Position numbers and translations under genes: made by a program. Below, in pieces: positions 17,854 through 26,076 of a stretch of 64,000 nucleotides of DNA. Position 1 is the first letter of the stretch. Each line of letters begins with the position of its first letter. The notes beneath the pieces are model-generated. The model was not told where the DNA came from. It saw only the letters and a program-made list of their open reading frames with translations, and ran no database searches. The DNA comes from Devosia submarina (GTDB lineage Bacteria > Pseudomonadota > Alphaproteobacteria > Rhizobiales > Devosiaceae), in NCBI RefSeq assembly GCF_003056345.1, contig NZ_PYWB01000005.1:1-64000 (forward strand), in the 5' to 3' direction.

Positions 17854-19176
17854 ATGACCAATGTGTCCTTCCACACCTATGCCGAACTCGACCAGGAGCA
17901 GCGCGCAGCCCTGTTGCGCCGTTCAGAGGCCGACCTCTCCGGTGTCATCGAGAAGGTAAAGCCCATTATCGAGGCCGTCCGGACCCAAGGCGACGAAGCG
18001 CTGGTTCGCTTCGCGCGTGACTTCGATCGCTCCGAAGGCGTGCACAAGGGCAATCTTAAGGTCACCGAGGCCGAATTCGACGCTGCTTTCAAACTGGTCG
18101 ATGCTGAGGTGATCGATGCCATCAAATTCGGCACCGAAAACATCCGCAGCTTCCACGAAGAGCAGAAGCCTGAGACTATGTGGATGAAGGAGATCCGTCC
18201 CGGCGCCTTCGCGGGCGATCGCTTCACCCCCATCCAGTCGGTGGCGCTCTACGTGCCGCGCGGCAAGGGCTCCTTCCCGTCCGTGACCATGATGACCTCC
18301 GGTCCTGCCATGGTGGCCGGGGTTCCCAATGTCGCCATCGTCACCCCGCCGGCTCCCGATGGCACGGTGGATGCCGCAACGCTGGTGGCGGCGCGTCTCG
18401 CCGGCGTGGAAACCGTCTACAAGGTGGGCGGTGCGCAGGCCGTCGCGGCGGTTGCCTATGGCACCGATACGATCAAGCCAGCGCTCAAGGTCGTCGGCCC
18501 GGGCAGCCCCTGGGTCGTCGCAGCCAAGCGCCTCCTCGCCGGAGTGCTCGATACCGGCCTCCCTGCCGGCCCGTCGGAAGCCGTCATCTTTGCCGATGAT
18601 ACTGTCGATGGCAGCCTCGCAGCCCTCGATCTGCTGATCGAAGCCGAGCACGGCCCGGACTCGTCCGCCTATCTCGTGACCCACAGCCGCCGCGTCGCCG
18701 AAGAGGCACTGGCCGCGCTGCCCGGCTTCTGGGCCCAGATGACCGAACAGCGCGTCGGCTTTTCGACCACGGTGCTGACCGGCAAGAATGGTGGCATCGT
18801 GCTGACCGAGGCAGTGGAGCAGAGCTACGATTTCATCAATGCCTATGCGCCCGAGCATCTCGAAATCCTCTCGACCGAGCCTTATGACCATCTCGGCCGT
18901 ATAACTGAAGCCTCGGAAATCCTGCTCGGCCAATATACGCCGTGCTCGATCGGCAACTTCGGCCTTGGACCCAATGCCGTGCTGCCCACGAGCCGCTGGG
19001 CCCGCACCTATGGGCCTCTGTCGGTGACAGACTTCGTCAAGCGCAGCTCCATCGGCTATGTGACCGCCGCCGGTTTCCCGCTGCTCGCCGGCCATGCCCA
19101 CAAGCTGGCCCTCTACGAAGGTTTTTCGTCCCATGCCATCGCCGTCTCGCCCGAACGCTACAAGCACGTCCGGTAA
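17854..19176 (+). CDS. Divergent histidinol-dehydrogenase paralogue
   Basis: A 440-residue HisD-family NAD+-dependent dehydrogenase. HisD oxidises L-histidinol to histidine in two steps. The catalytic pair is kept (Glu334-His335 in APEHLEI), as are AGPSEAVIFAD and Zn ligands His266 and His427. Three key positions differ, with spacing identical to E. coli HisD: Gln259 is Glu263, Asp360 (zinc ligand) is Asn368 in GNFGLGPN, and His367 is Ala375 in NAVLPT. It is therefore unlikely to be a normal biosynthetic HisD, and it also lacks the residues kept in the sulfopropanediol dehydrogenase HpsN. It lies in a HutC-controlled transport operon, so a catabolic alcohol dehydrogenase role is inferred. Start at 17854; an in-frame ATG at 17842 is possible. 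Confidence 0.88.
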   Translation: MTNVSFHTYAELDQEQRAALLRRSEADLSGVIEKVKPIIEAVRTQGDEALVRFARDFDRSEGVHKGNLKVTEAEFDAAFKLVDAEVIDAIKFGTENIRSFHEEQKPETMWMKEIRPGAFAGDRFTPIQSVALYVPRGKGSFPSVTMMTSGPAMVAGVPNVAIVTPPAPDGTVDAATLVAARLAGVETVYKVGGAQAVAAVAYGTDTIKPALKVVGPGSPWVVAAKRLLAGVLDTGLPAGPSEAVIFADDTVDGSLAALDLLIEAEHGPDSSAYLVTHSRRVAEEALAALPGFWAQMTEQRVGFSTTVLTGKNGGIVLTEAVEQSYDFINAYAPEHLEILSTEPYDHLGRITEASEILLGQYTPCSIGNFGLGPNAVLPTSRWARTYGPLSVTDFVKRSSIGYVTAAGFPLLAGHAHKLALYEGFSSHAIAVSPERYKHVR

Positions 19177-19182
19177 AAGCCC

Positions 19183-20193
19183 ATGAAAGCCGTTCGTCTG
19201 CATGCCGTCCGCGACCTGCGCTTTGAAGAGGTCGATGCCCCGCAGCAGCCCGGGCCGGGCGAGGTTCTGATCGATGTGGAAGCCGCGGGTATCTGCGGCT
19301 CGGACCTGCATAATTTCTCGACCGGCCAGTGGATCAGCCGGTCGCCGTCCATTGTAGGCCATGAAGTGTGCGGCCGCGTGGCCGCGGTCGGAGCGGATGT
19401 GACGGGGTTCATGCCACGCGACGCCGTGGTGGCCGATTCCCGCTATTGGTGCGGAGAATGTGACAATTGCCGCTCGGGCGATCGCAATTCATGCGCCTCG
19501 CTGGGTTTTATCGGCGAAGTCTGCGATGGCGGTTTTGCCGAGCAGCTCTTGTTGCCCGCCCGTCTCGTTATCAAACGGCCCGATGATCTGCCTGCAAATC
19601 TCGCCGTCATGTCTGAACCGGTTGCTGTGGCGCTGCATGCGCTCGGCAAGCTCGCCGTCGAGCCCGGCGCGCCGGTGCTGGTCGTTGGCTGCGGCACGAT
19701 TGGGGGCCTTTGCGCCCTCGCTCTGTCGAAGCGCCATGACGGCCCCATTCTGCTGGCTGACCGCAATGTCGAACGCGCCGACGCCGTAGCGCGAGCCACT
19801 GCTTGCAAGATTGTCGCTCTAGAGCGCGCTGCCATCGCAGAGGCGCTGGGTGGCAAGCCGATCCGCTTCGCCATTGACGCCACCGGCAGCATTGCAGCGC
19901 TCTGCGCGGTCATAGAGCTCATGGGCAGCAATTCCAGGCTGGTTCTAGTCGGCATCAGCCACGGCAAGCTCGATCTCGATCCAAACGTGCTGGTCGAGCG
20001 GGAAATCACCCTCCTTGGCTCCCACGCCTTCAAGGACGAGTTGCCGGACGCCATTGCCATGGCGGGTGAGTTGAGTGCCGTCCTGCCGCAGTTCATCAAC
20101 GAGACCGTGCGCCTCGAAGAGGTGCCCGACGCCTTCCAGCGCCTGCTTGCCGGAAAGGCGAGGGGGCTGAAAACCATTATCGAGATCGCGTAG
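19183..20193 (+). CDS. Zinc-dependent alcohol dehydrogenase (MDR family)
   Basis: A 336-residue medium-chain dehydrogenase of the sorbitol/threonine dehydrogenase type. Catalytic zinc residues are Cys38 (GICGSD), His60 and Glu61 (GHE). A structural zinc is held by Cys90, Cys93, Cys96 and Cys104 (WCGECDNCRSGDRNSC). The NAD(P) site is GCGTIGG. It oxidises a secondary alcohol, or a primary one, with NAD(P)+. The gene starts six bases after the HisD-like stop and ends six bases before the kinase gene. It may act on the same diol or amino alcohol as the SDR and the HisD paralogue; the substrate is unproven. Confidence 0.9.
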   Translation: MKAVRLHAVRDLRFEEVDAPQQPGPGEVLIDVEAAGICGSDLHNFSTGQWISRSPSIVGHEVCGRVAAVGADVTGFMPRDAVVADSRYWCGECDNCRSGDRNSCASLGFIGEVCDGGFAEQLLLPARLVIKRPDDLPANLAVMSEPVAVALHALGKLAVEPGAPVLVVGCGTIGGLCALALSKRHDGPILLADRNVERADAVARATACKIVALERAAIAEALGGKPIRFAIDATGSIAALCAVIELMGSNSRLVLVGISHGKLDLDPNVLVEREITLLGSHAFKDELPDAIAMAGELSAVLPQFINETVRLEEVPDAFQRLLAGKARGLKTIIEIA

Positions 20194-20198
20194 CAGCC

Positions 20199-21485
20199 AT
20201 GACAGCCTCTCCCAGCCGTACGGCCGAAATCCGCGCGGTCGCCAAGGACAATCCTGATCGCGCCCAGCTGATGCTGGGCGAGCTGTTGCACGATCTGTTC
20301 GACATCCATCCGCGCAACGTCACGATCAACTACGATCAGTACAGCCTCAATTCGCTCAACGGCTTCTTCGATACCGACACCGAGGCCTATTTCTTCAAGT
20401 TCCACCAGGAGGAAGGCGAGGAGGCGATGAGCGGGGAATATTATCGCGCCGACATCCTCGCCCGCGCCGGCCTGCCGGTCGATCGGCCGGTGCATATGTC
20501 CGTGCTGCCGGGCGAGCAGATCCTGGTCTATCGCCGGCGCAAGGATCGCCGCCTTTCCGATGTGCTGCGGGCCCTCGACCTCAAGGACGATCCGGCGCTG
20601 CGCCGTATTGCTGCCGATGCGGAGAGCCGGCTGAGTGACCGGGTCATGGACGTCTATCGACAGACCCTCCATCCGATCGCAGCCGATGAGGCCGCCAATG
20701 AGCCGATCAATCGCCTGTTTTTCGAGCGCCTGATCGATCCGGCCACGGGCGCCTATCCCGGCGGGCGTCTCAAGAGCTTTTATGTCGACCAGAGTTTTGC
20801 CTTTCCCGGCGCCACTCTCACTTGGCCGGACTTCGCCGATGCTCGGTTCGTCATCAATGGCGTCGCTTATAGCGAAACGATCCGCCAGCTTTTCGACGGC
20901 GCTCATGCTCGCCTCAAGCCTTCGCTGCTGGCTGATGTGGGTGGCGTCGTCGCGCATGGCGATGCGCATAATGCCAATGTCTGGTTCGTGGAGCAGGGGA
21001 ACAGCGCCGATCTCAGCTTCTTCGACCCGGCCTTTGCCGGCGACAATGTGCCGACCCTGCTGGCGGAGGTGAAGACCACCTTCCACAATATCCTCGCGCA
21101 TCCGCTCTGGCTCTACGACCCTGAAGAGCTCGAGCGAACCTATTCGGCCAGCGCGCGCTACAGCAATGGCACGCTGGAGATCGAAACGGACTGGCAGTTG
21201 ACGCCCGTGCGCGCCGACCTCCTGCGCATCAAGGCCGAGAAGTCCTGGAAGCCGCTGCTGCAATTGCTTAGGAATCGCGACTTGCTGCCGCAAGACTGGC
21301 GCCGTGTCGTCCGCCTATCGCTGTTCCTCTGCCCGACGCTGGTCATGAACCTGCGAGCGGGCGCCTCGCGCCACAATCCAACCTCATCGCTGATCGGTTT
21401 CGCCAACGCGGTCCGCGCCGGCAGCGAGCCCCTGGGCGGGTCCGATTTCGTCTCGGCAATGCTGGATCAAGTCACACCGCGCTGA
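20199..21485 (+). CDS. APH-like small-molecule kinase or phosphotransferase
   Basis: A 428-residue protein that I recognise only through its kinase-fold motifs: the catalytic loop VVAHGDAHNANVWF (His253, Asp255, Asn260) and FFDPAFAGDN with metal-binding Asp276. Lys67 in AYFFKFHQEEG may be the ATP-binding lysine. The family phosphorylates hydroxyls of small molecules. It is the last gene of the HutC-linked operon, six bases after the alcohol dehydrogenase gene. A kinase together with a HisC-like aminotransferase suggests a phosphorylated intermediate, but this is speculation. A strong hairpin (21524-21546) follows. Confidence 0.7.
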   Translation: MTASPSRTAEIRAVAKDNPDRAQLMLGELLHDLFDIHPRNVTINYDQYSLNSLNGFFDTDTEAYFFKFHQEEGEEAMSGEYYRADILARAGLPVDRPVHMSVLPGEQILVYRRRKDRRLSDVLRALDLKDDPALRRIAADAESRLSDRVMDVYRQTLHPIAADEAANEPINRLFFERLIDPATGAYPGGRLKSFYVDQSFAFPGATLTWPDFADARFVINGVAYSETIRQLFDGAHARLKPSLLADVGGVVAHGDAHNANVWFVEQGNSADLSFFDPAFAGDNVPTLLAEVKTTFHNILAHPLWLYDPEELERTYSASARYSNGTLEIETDWQLTPVRADLLRIKAEKSWKPLLQLLRNRDLLPQDWRRVVRLSLFLCPTLVMNLRAGASRHNPTSSLIGFANAVRAGSEPLGGSDFVSAMLDQVTPR

Positions 21486-22191
21486 CTGGACCTTATGCCG
21501 AACCGTCATGCCCAATTGTCGTCACCACCGGGCTTGTCCCGGTGGTCCTTGCGGCGGCAAGATGGGTCGCCGGGACATGCCGGGTGCTTGCGCTCTGCCA
21601 GATTGGCGACCAGACGCCTACGGGGAGTGTCTACGTCACGAGGTAATACAATACGGTGTCAATAACTCTTCGTCCGCAAGTCCGCGATGTCGGCTTTCGC
21701 CATTTGCGCGCCAGATGCCGCCAGTCTGCTTACCACTCGTTTCTGCCGTTAGGTTGCGCACCCTGAAGGGCAGGGTAGGGGCCGTAAGCAGCCTGTCCGT
21801 TTGTAGTCGCAAGGTAGGAGATGGTGTTGCCGTAACTAACCTCCTGACCATGCTGAACAAGGATTCCCGTTTTGAAATTTGGGTGTTGAGCGGCAGGCGC
21901 CCAATAGCTCGGAGTGTTGCTTCCGGTTATTGCTGCGGCAACGGCGATAATGACACCTAGGGCCGAGGCTTTGACGAAACCTGCTTCAGCGCAAGTACGC
22001 TCGCCACCGTCTCCACAGCAAGTCGTAGCAAATCATCTATCTCCACGAGCTCGGGGGCTATGACTGGTAAGCCTTAATAGCCTTTGCGACGACTACTGAC
22101 GATCCAACGGCTATCATCGTGCCGCTAGCCTTTATAATCGGACGAACCAGAGAGCGTCTCTGCCGTAGGCGCGGCACCCTGTATTCATCAG
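21486..22191. other. Long intergenic region with an open frame lacking a start codon
   Basis: Apart from the hairpin near 21535 no gene is convincing here. On the minus strand a frame is open for 100 codons from 22032 to a TAA at 21730-21732. It reads like a small secreted protein: a hydrophobic stretch (ASALGVIIAVAAAITGS) followed by a Gly/Tyr/Pro/Asn-rich tail. It has no ATG, GTG or TTG start and no ribosome-binding site. It may be a decayed gene or use an unusual start. Confidence 0.35.
21524..21546. repeat. Palindromic repeat unit and possible terminator
   Basis: ACCACCGGG (21524-21532) pairs with CCCGGTGGT (21538-21546) around the loop CTTGT. The core CCGGGCTTGTCCCGG recurs in inverted orientation at 58998-59012, with similar flanks (GTCGTCA on one side, TCC on the other). 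This marks a dispersed intergenic repeat. Placed 38 bases after the kinase stop, it could also end transcription, though no T-run follows. Confidence 0.55.
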
Positions 22192-22893
22192 CTAAAGTTT
22201 CCGAATACGTGCGGAGCGCATGTGCTCGACGATGTGCCGACCCGATCCCATGATGTGCATTCGAACCACTTCGGCTGCGCCGGCGGCGTCTTGGAGCCTT
22301 ATTTTTTCGATTATCTGGCGGTGCTCAGAGATAATCTCCTTGCGTCGCACCATTGAGTAGGGGAACCGGCGTGCAATAGCCCGCAGGATCTCGCGGTGGC
22401 GCCACCATAGATCTGCTGCGTGGCGGTTGTAGTGACCGTCGTAGATTATCTGGTGGAACTGGGTGTCCAACTCCGAATGGCGCAGTGGATCATCGAAGCC
22501 CAAGGCTTCGATCTCATCCTGCACCAATTCCAGGCGCCGAATGTCGTCATTTGTGGCGATGCCAACAAACCAGGATGTTAGATAGGGCTCGATCTGAGCC
22601 TCTACTTCGTAAATGTCACGGGCGAAATCTTCATCGATTGGCCGGACGCGTGCTCCACGATTAGCCGTAAAGAGCACGAAGCCTTCGCCTCGCAGCTGCT
22701 GCAGCGCCTCCCGGATAGGGTTGGTACTCGTGCCATAGCGCTCAGCAAGTGCTCTCACCTTTAGCCGTTCATTGGCTGTGAGACGTCCTTCCAAAATGTC
22801 CTGAAGGATCTGCTGGTAGATGCCCGCATCCACAGCTCCATCGCTGCCGAGGTCCTGCTCAGGGCTAATAGGGTCTTCTACGACTTCGGTCAT
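22192..22893 (-). CDS. GntR-family regulator with FCD domain
   Basis: A 233-residue transcription factor: N-terminal winged helix (IYQQILQDILEGRLTANERLKVRALAERYGTSTNPIREALQQLRGEGFV) and a C-terminal FCD ligand-binding domain with the metal-histidine segment LDTQFHQIIYDGHYN. FCD regulators usually respond to sugar acids or other carboxylates. It is divergent from the importer and sugar-acid dehydratase operon at 23079-32479, which it probably controls through the palindromes at 22939-22984. Confidence 0.88.
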   Translation of the reverse strand: MTEVVEDPISPEQDLGSDGAVDAGIYQQILQDILEGRLTANERLKVRALAERYGTSTNPIREALQQLRGEGFVLFTANRGARVRPIDEDFARDIYEVEAQIEPYLTSWFVGIATNDDIRRLELVQDEIEALGFDDPLRHSELDTQFHQIIYDGHYNRHAADLWWRHREILRAIARRFPYSMVRRKEIISEHRQIIEKIRLQDAAGAAEVVRMHIMGSGRHIVEHMRSARIRKL

Positions 22894-22938
22894 GTTGTGG
22901 CTTTCGGAGGCATGTTATAGAAGGTTTGCGGATTTGGT

Positions 22939-22984
22939 ACTTCGAAGTTGACAGATAATGTACGATCTGGAAAGTACTGAGTAC
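22939..22984. promoter_or_regulatory. Candidate operators of the FCD regulator
   Basis: Two perfect palindromes lie in the divergent region: ACTTCGAAGT (22939-22948) and GTACT-G-AGTAC (22974-22984). GTAC half-sites fit the GT...AC pattern of GntR/FCD operators. Which of the two is bound cannot be decided from sequence. Confidence 0.4.
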
Positions 22985-23078
22985 CGGCAGCCGAGAATGC
23001 CGCGCAATGAGTGGCCGCATCAAGCGGCCCGGTATGTTCCAAATGTCGTTTGCAGGCGTTGCGCCGGGCGGAGGAAAA

Positions 23079-25019
23079 ATGACCTTTCATATGACTAAAC
23101 GCGGTTTGGGTAAGCTTGCGTTCGGTGCGTTCGTGACGGCATTGCTGTCGACGAGCTCGCTGGCATGGGCTCAAGAATTCAAGCAAGCACCCATGCTTGA
23201 TGCCAAGGTAGAATCTGGCGGTTTGCCGCCCGTGGAAGAGCGGTTGCCTGCCAATCCGTATGTCGAAACCATGGTCGATGGGATCGGACAGTACGGCGGA
23301 ACGCTCCGCACGACCATCCTCGCCAATGGTGATCATTACAATCTAACACGCACGATTGCCAACGAACTGCTGGTGCGTTGGACGCCCGACTGGACTGAAG
23401 TCGTGCCTTCGTTGGCCGAAGAAGTTACTGCTTCGGACGATGCAACGACTTATACTTTCAAGCTGCGCGAGGGGCTCAAGTGGTCTGATGGTGCGCCTTT
23501 CACTGTCGATGACATCATGTTCTGGTACGAGGACGTGTTCTCCAATCCCGCGTTGACGCCCGACAAGAACCCGATCTTTGTGGTCGGCGGCGAGCCAGTC
23601 GTCGTTACCAAGATTGACGAGCAAACAGTCGAGTTTAAGTTTGCTTCGCCATATGGCTTGTTCTTGCAACAGCTCGCTTACGGCCAGGGGCATTTGCCCG
23701 TCATTTACCCGAGGCATTACCTCAGCCAGTTCCACGAGAAGTACAATGCCGAGGGCATTCCGGCGCTTCTTGAGCAAGATGCCACGGCGGCCGATTGGGT
23801 GGCGCTGTTCAATTCCAAGGTTTCTGTCAGCTTCCAGCCTGCCTATTGGCAGAACTTGGAGCTGCCTACGCTGAACCCGTATGTCCTTACGGTTCCCTAT
23901 GCGGATACCGATCGAGTCGAGGCGGTGCGCAATCCCTATTATTGGAAGGTCGATCCCGAAGGTAACCAGCTGCCCTATATCGACAACGTCACCTGGGCAA
24001 AACTCGATGATCCTCAGTTGATGCTGCTGCGGATGACTGCCGGCGAACTCGACTTCGCCTTCCGCCACATCAACAACTCGACCTACAAGTCGGTGCTGTT
24101 CGATGGACAGGAGACAGGCAATTACCACTTCGTGGACGTCAAGGATCTGCCGGCGAACGATGCAACCCTGCTTCTCAACCTGAACGTCGAAGATCCGATC
24201 AAGAACGAGATCTTCAACAACAAGGATTTCCGCATCGCCTTGAGCCATGCGATCAACCGGCAGGATATCATCGACCTCGTGTACGTGGGGCAGGGGGCTC
24301 CGTCTCAAGTCGCGCCGCAGCCCGACCACGAGCTCTACGACGAGAAGATGTCGACCCAGTACACCGAGTATAATCCGGAACTGGCCAACCAGATGCTCGA
24401 CAAGATCATGCCCGAAAAGGACGCCCAGGGTTTCCGCTTGGGGCCCGATGGTAACCGCTTCACCATCAACTTCATGGTGGCAGACGTGTTCGGTTTGTCC
24501 TACCCGGACATCATGCAGATGGTGCAGCAATACGCTGCCGAGGTCGGCATTGACATCCAGATCCGCACCACCGACCGGGCGCGCCTTAATACCATGTGGT
24601 ACGCCAACGAGCAGGAAGCCTATATCTGGAACTGCGTCGGCGGCCTTTCGGAAGCCTATACCGATGTCCGTTGCTATATCCCCTTCCAGAAAGCGGATAT
24701 CTTCTTCGCCTCTAAGTGGTCCGAGTGGTACTCCGACCCATCAACGGGTGAAGAGCCTCCGCAGCGCGTGAAGGATGCCTACCAGGCCTATGACGAGGTC
24801 AAGGCTGCCGTCACCGACGAGGACCGGCTCCGCGAGATGAAGGAATTCCTTGCGATCAGCGCGGACAATCTCTTCACGATTGGCATTTCCCGGCCAATGC
24901 CGAAATACATGCTGGTCAACAACGACATCAAGAACGTCGTCCAGGGCATCCCGATCACCGGTAACCTCTGGCACCCAGCTCCTACACTGAGCCAGTGGTA
25001 CTTCGACCGCGCCGAATAA
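23079..25019 (+). CDS. Periplasmic binding protein of an Opp/Dpp-type importer
   Basis: A 646-residue family 5 extracellular solute-binding protein. The Sec signal peptide is MTFHMTKRGLGKLAFGAF then hydrophobic residues to SLAWAQE. Typical family segments are TYTFKLREGLKWSDGAPFTVDDIMFWYEDV and DFRIALSHAINRQDIIDLVY. Large members of this class often bind oligosaccharides rather than peptides. It is clearly paralogous to the protein at 56892 (both begin APMLD...GLPP or ELPP, then EERLPANP). The ATG at 23079 follows GGAGG at short spacing; upstream starts lack a site. Context suggests a hexuronate-containing ligand. Confidence 0.92.
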   Translation: MTFHMTKRGLGKLAFGAFVTALLSTSSLAWAQEFKQAPMLDAKVESGGLPPVEERLPANPYVETMVDGIGQYGGTLRTTILANGDHYNLTRTIANELLVRWTPDWTEVVPSLAEEVTASDDATTYTFKLREGLKWSDGAPFTVDDIMFWYEDVFSNPALTPDKNPIFVVGGEPVVVTKIDEQTVEFKFASPYGLFLQQLAYGQGHLPVIYPRHYLSQFHEKYNAEGIPALLEQDATAADWVALFNSKVSVSFQPAYWQNLELPTLNPYVLTVPYADTDRVEAVRNPYYWKVDPEGNQLPYIDNVTWAKLDDPQLMLLRMTAGELDFAFRHINNSTYKSVLFDGQETGNYHFVDVKDLPANDATLLLNLNVEDPIKNEIFNNKDFRIALSHAINRQDIIDLVYVGQGAPSQVAPQPDHELYDEKMSTQYTEYNPELANQMLDKIMPEKDAQGFRLGPDGNRFTINFMVADVFGLSYPDIMQMVQQYAAEVGIDIQIRTTDRARLNTMWYANEQEAYIWNCVGGLSEAYTDVRCYIPFQKADIFFASKWSEWYSDPSTGEEPPQRVKDAYQAYDEVKAAVTDEDRLREMKEFLAISADNLFTIGISRPMPKYMLVNNDIKNVVQGIPITGNLWHPAPTLSQWYFDRAE

Positions 25020-25031
25020 GCCAACCAGTTG

Positions 25032-25054
25032 CGGGGTGGCGCCAAGCCACCCCG
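25032..25054 (+). other. Hairpin after the binding-protein gene
   Basis: CGGGGTGGC and GCCACCCCG form a perfect 9-bp stem around GCCAA in the gap between binding-protein and permease genes. It has no T-run. It probably stabilises the upstream mRNA end or attenuates downstream expression, as is common in ABC importer operons. Confidence 0.5.
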
Positions 25055-25089
25055 TCTCGACCAAACACCTAATTTTTCTGGAGGCGAAG

Positions 25090-26076
25090 ATGCTGCTTTT
25101 CATCTTCAAGCGCCTACTCTTCGCCATTCCCACAATGATCGCCGTTTCGATCGTTGCATTCATCATCATCCAGTTGCCGCCAGGCGACTATCTTTCGACC
25201 TTGATGGCTGATCTTGCCAGCTCCGGCGGTTCGCTTGAAGAAGGCACGATTGCGGCAATGCGCGAGCGCTTCGGCCTCGATCAGCCTATCTATGTTCAAT
25301 ACTGGAAATGGGTTTCCAGCATCGTCTTCCGTGGCGATTTTGGGATCTCCTTCGAGCTCAATCGTCCGGTTACGGATGTTATCTGGGGGCGGCTCGGCTT
25401 CTCGTTCCTGTTGGCCGCACTAACGCTTTGCTTCGTATGGGCATTGGCCATACCGATCGGCATCATTTCGGCAGTTCGCCAGTATTCGATCACCGACTAC
25501 GGCGTCACCTTCCTTGCCTTCTTCATGCTCGCCGTGCCCGATTTCCTTTTGGCACTGGTCTCCATGTATATTCTCTCGACCTATTTCGGGCAGAGCGTGG
25601 GCGGACTTTTCTCGCCCGAGTTTGTAAACGCCGCCTGGAGCCTACCGCGCGTCTGGGACTTTCTTTCGCACGTTTGGTTGCCGGTTTGCGTCATCGGCAT
25701 CGGAAGTCTGGCTGCGCTTGTCCGCATCATGCGTGCCAATCTGCTTGACGAGATCCATCGCCCTTACGTCACGACCGCTCGCGCCAAGGGCATGTCCGAG
25801 CTTGAGCTGCTGCTGCGCTATCCTGTGCGCATGGCGCTCAATCCTCTGATCTCGACCCTGGGCTGGATTCTGCCGGCAGTTGTTTCCGGTGAGATCATCG
25901 TTTCAGTGGTGATGAGCCTGCCCACTACGGGGCCGCTACTGCTTCGCGCCTTGCTGTCCCAGGACATGTATCTGGCGGGTTCGCTGATCCTGCTCATCTC
26001 TGTCCTAACCATTATCGGCACCCTGATTTCGGACATTCTGCTCGCGATCGCCGACCCAAGGATACGCCTGCAATGA
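25090..26076 (+). CDS. Opp/Dpp-type ABC permease, first subunit
   Basis: A 328-residue DppB/OppB-like inner-membrane permease with six predicted helices, starting MLLFIFKRLLFAIPTM. The cytoplasmic EAA region (NLLDEIHRPYVTTARAKGMSELELLLRYPVRMALNP) contacts the ATPase. GGAGG lies five bases before the ATG at 25090. Its stop overlaps the start of the second permease by four bases. Confidence 0.94.
   Translation: MLLFIFKRLLFAIPTMIAVSIVAFIIIQLPPGDYLSTLMADLASSGGSLEEGTIAAMRERFGLDQPIYVQYWKWVSSIVFRGDFGISFELNRPVTDVIWGRLGFSFLLAALTLCFVWALAIPIGIISAVRQYSITDYGVTFLAFFMLAVPDFLLALVSMYILSTYFGQSVGGLFSPEFVNAAWSLPRVWDFLSHVWLPVCVIGIGSLAALVRIMRANLLDEIHRPYVTTARAKGMSELELLLRYPVRMALNPLISTLGWILPAVVSGEIIVSVVMSLPTTGPLLLRALLSQDMYLAGSLILLISVLTIIGTLISDILLAIADPRIRLQ

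Noticed and set aside
17854-19176. Calling this gene the biosynthetic hisD
   Set aside because: Zinc-site and substrate residues differ (Glu263, Asn368, Ala375) and the context is catabolic.
17923-19362. 479-codon frame antisense to the HisD paralogue
   Set aside because: Low-complexity His/Gly/Asp-rich shadow; the sense strand has a clear family match.
19443-21293. 616-codon frame antisense to the alcohol dehydrogenase and kinase genes
   Set aside because: Spans two real genes in antisense, no motif; a GC-bias artefact.
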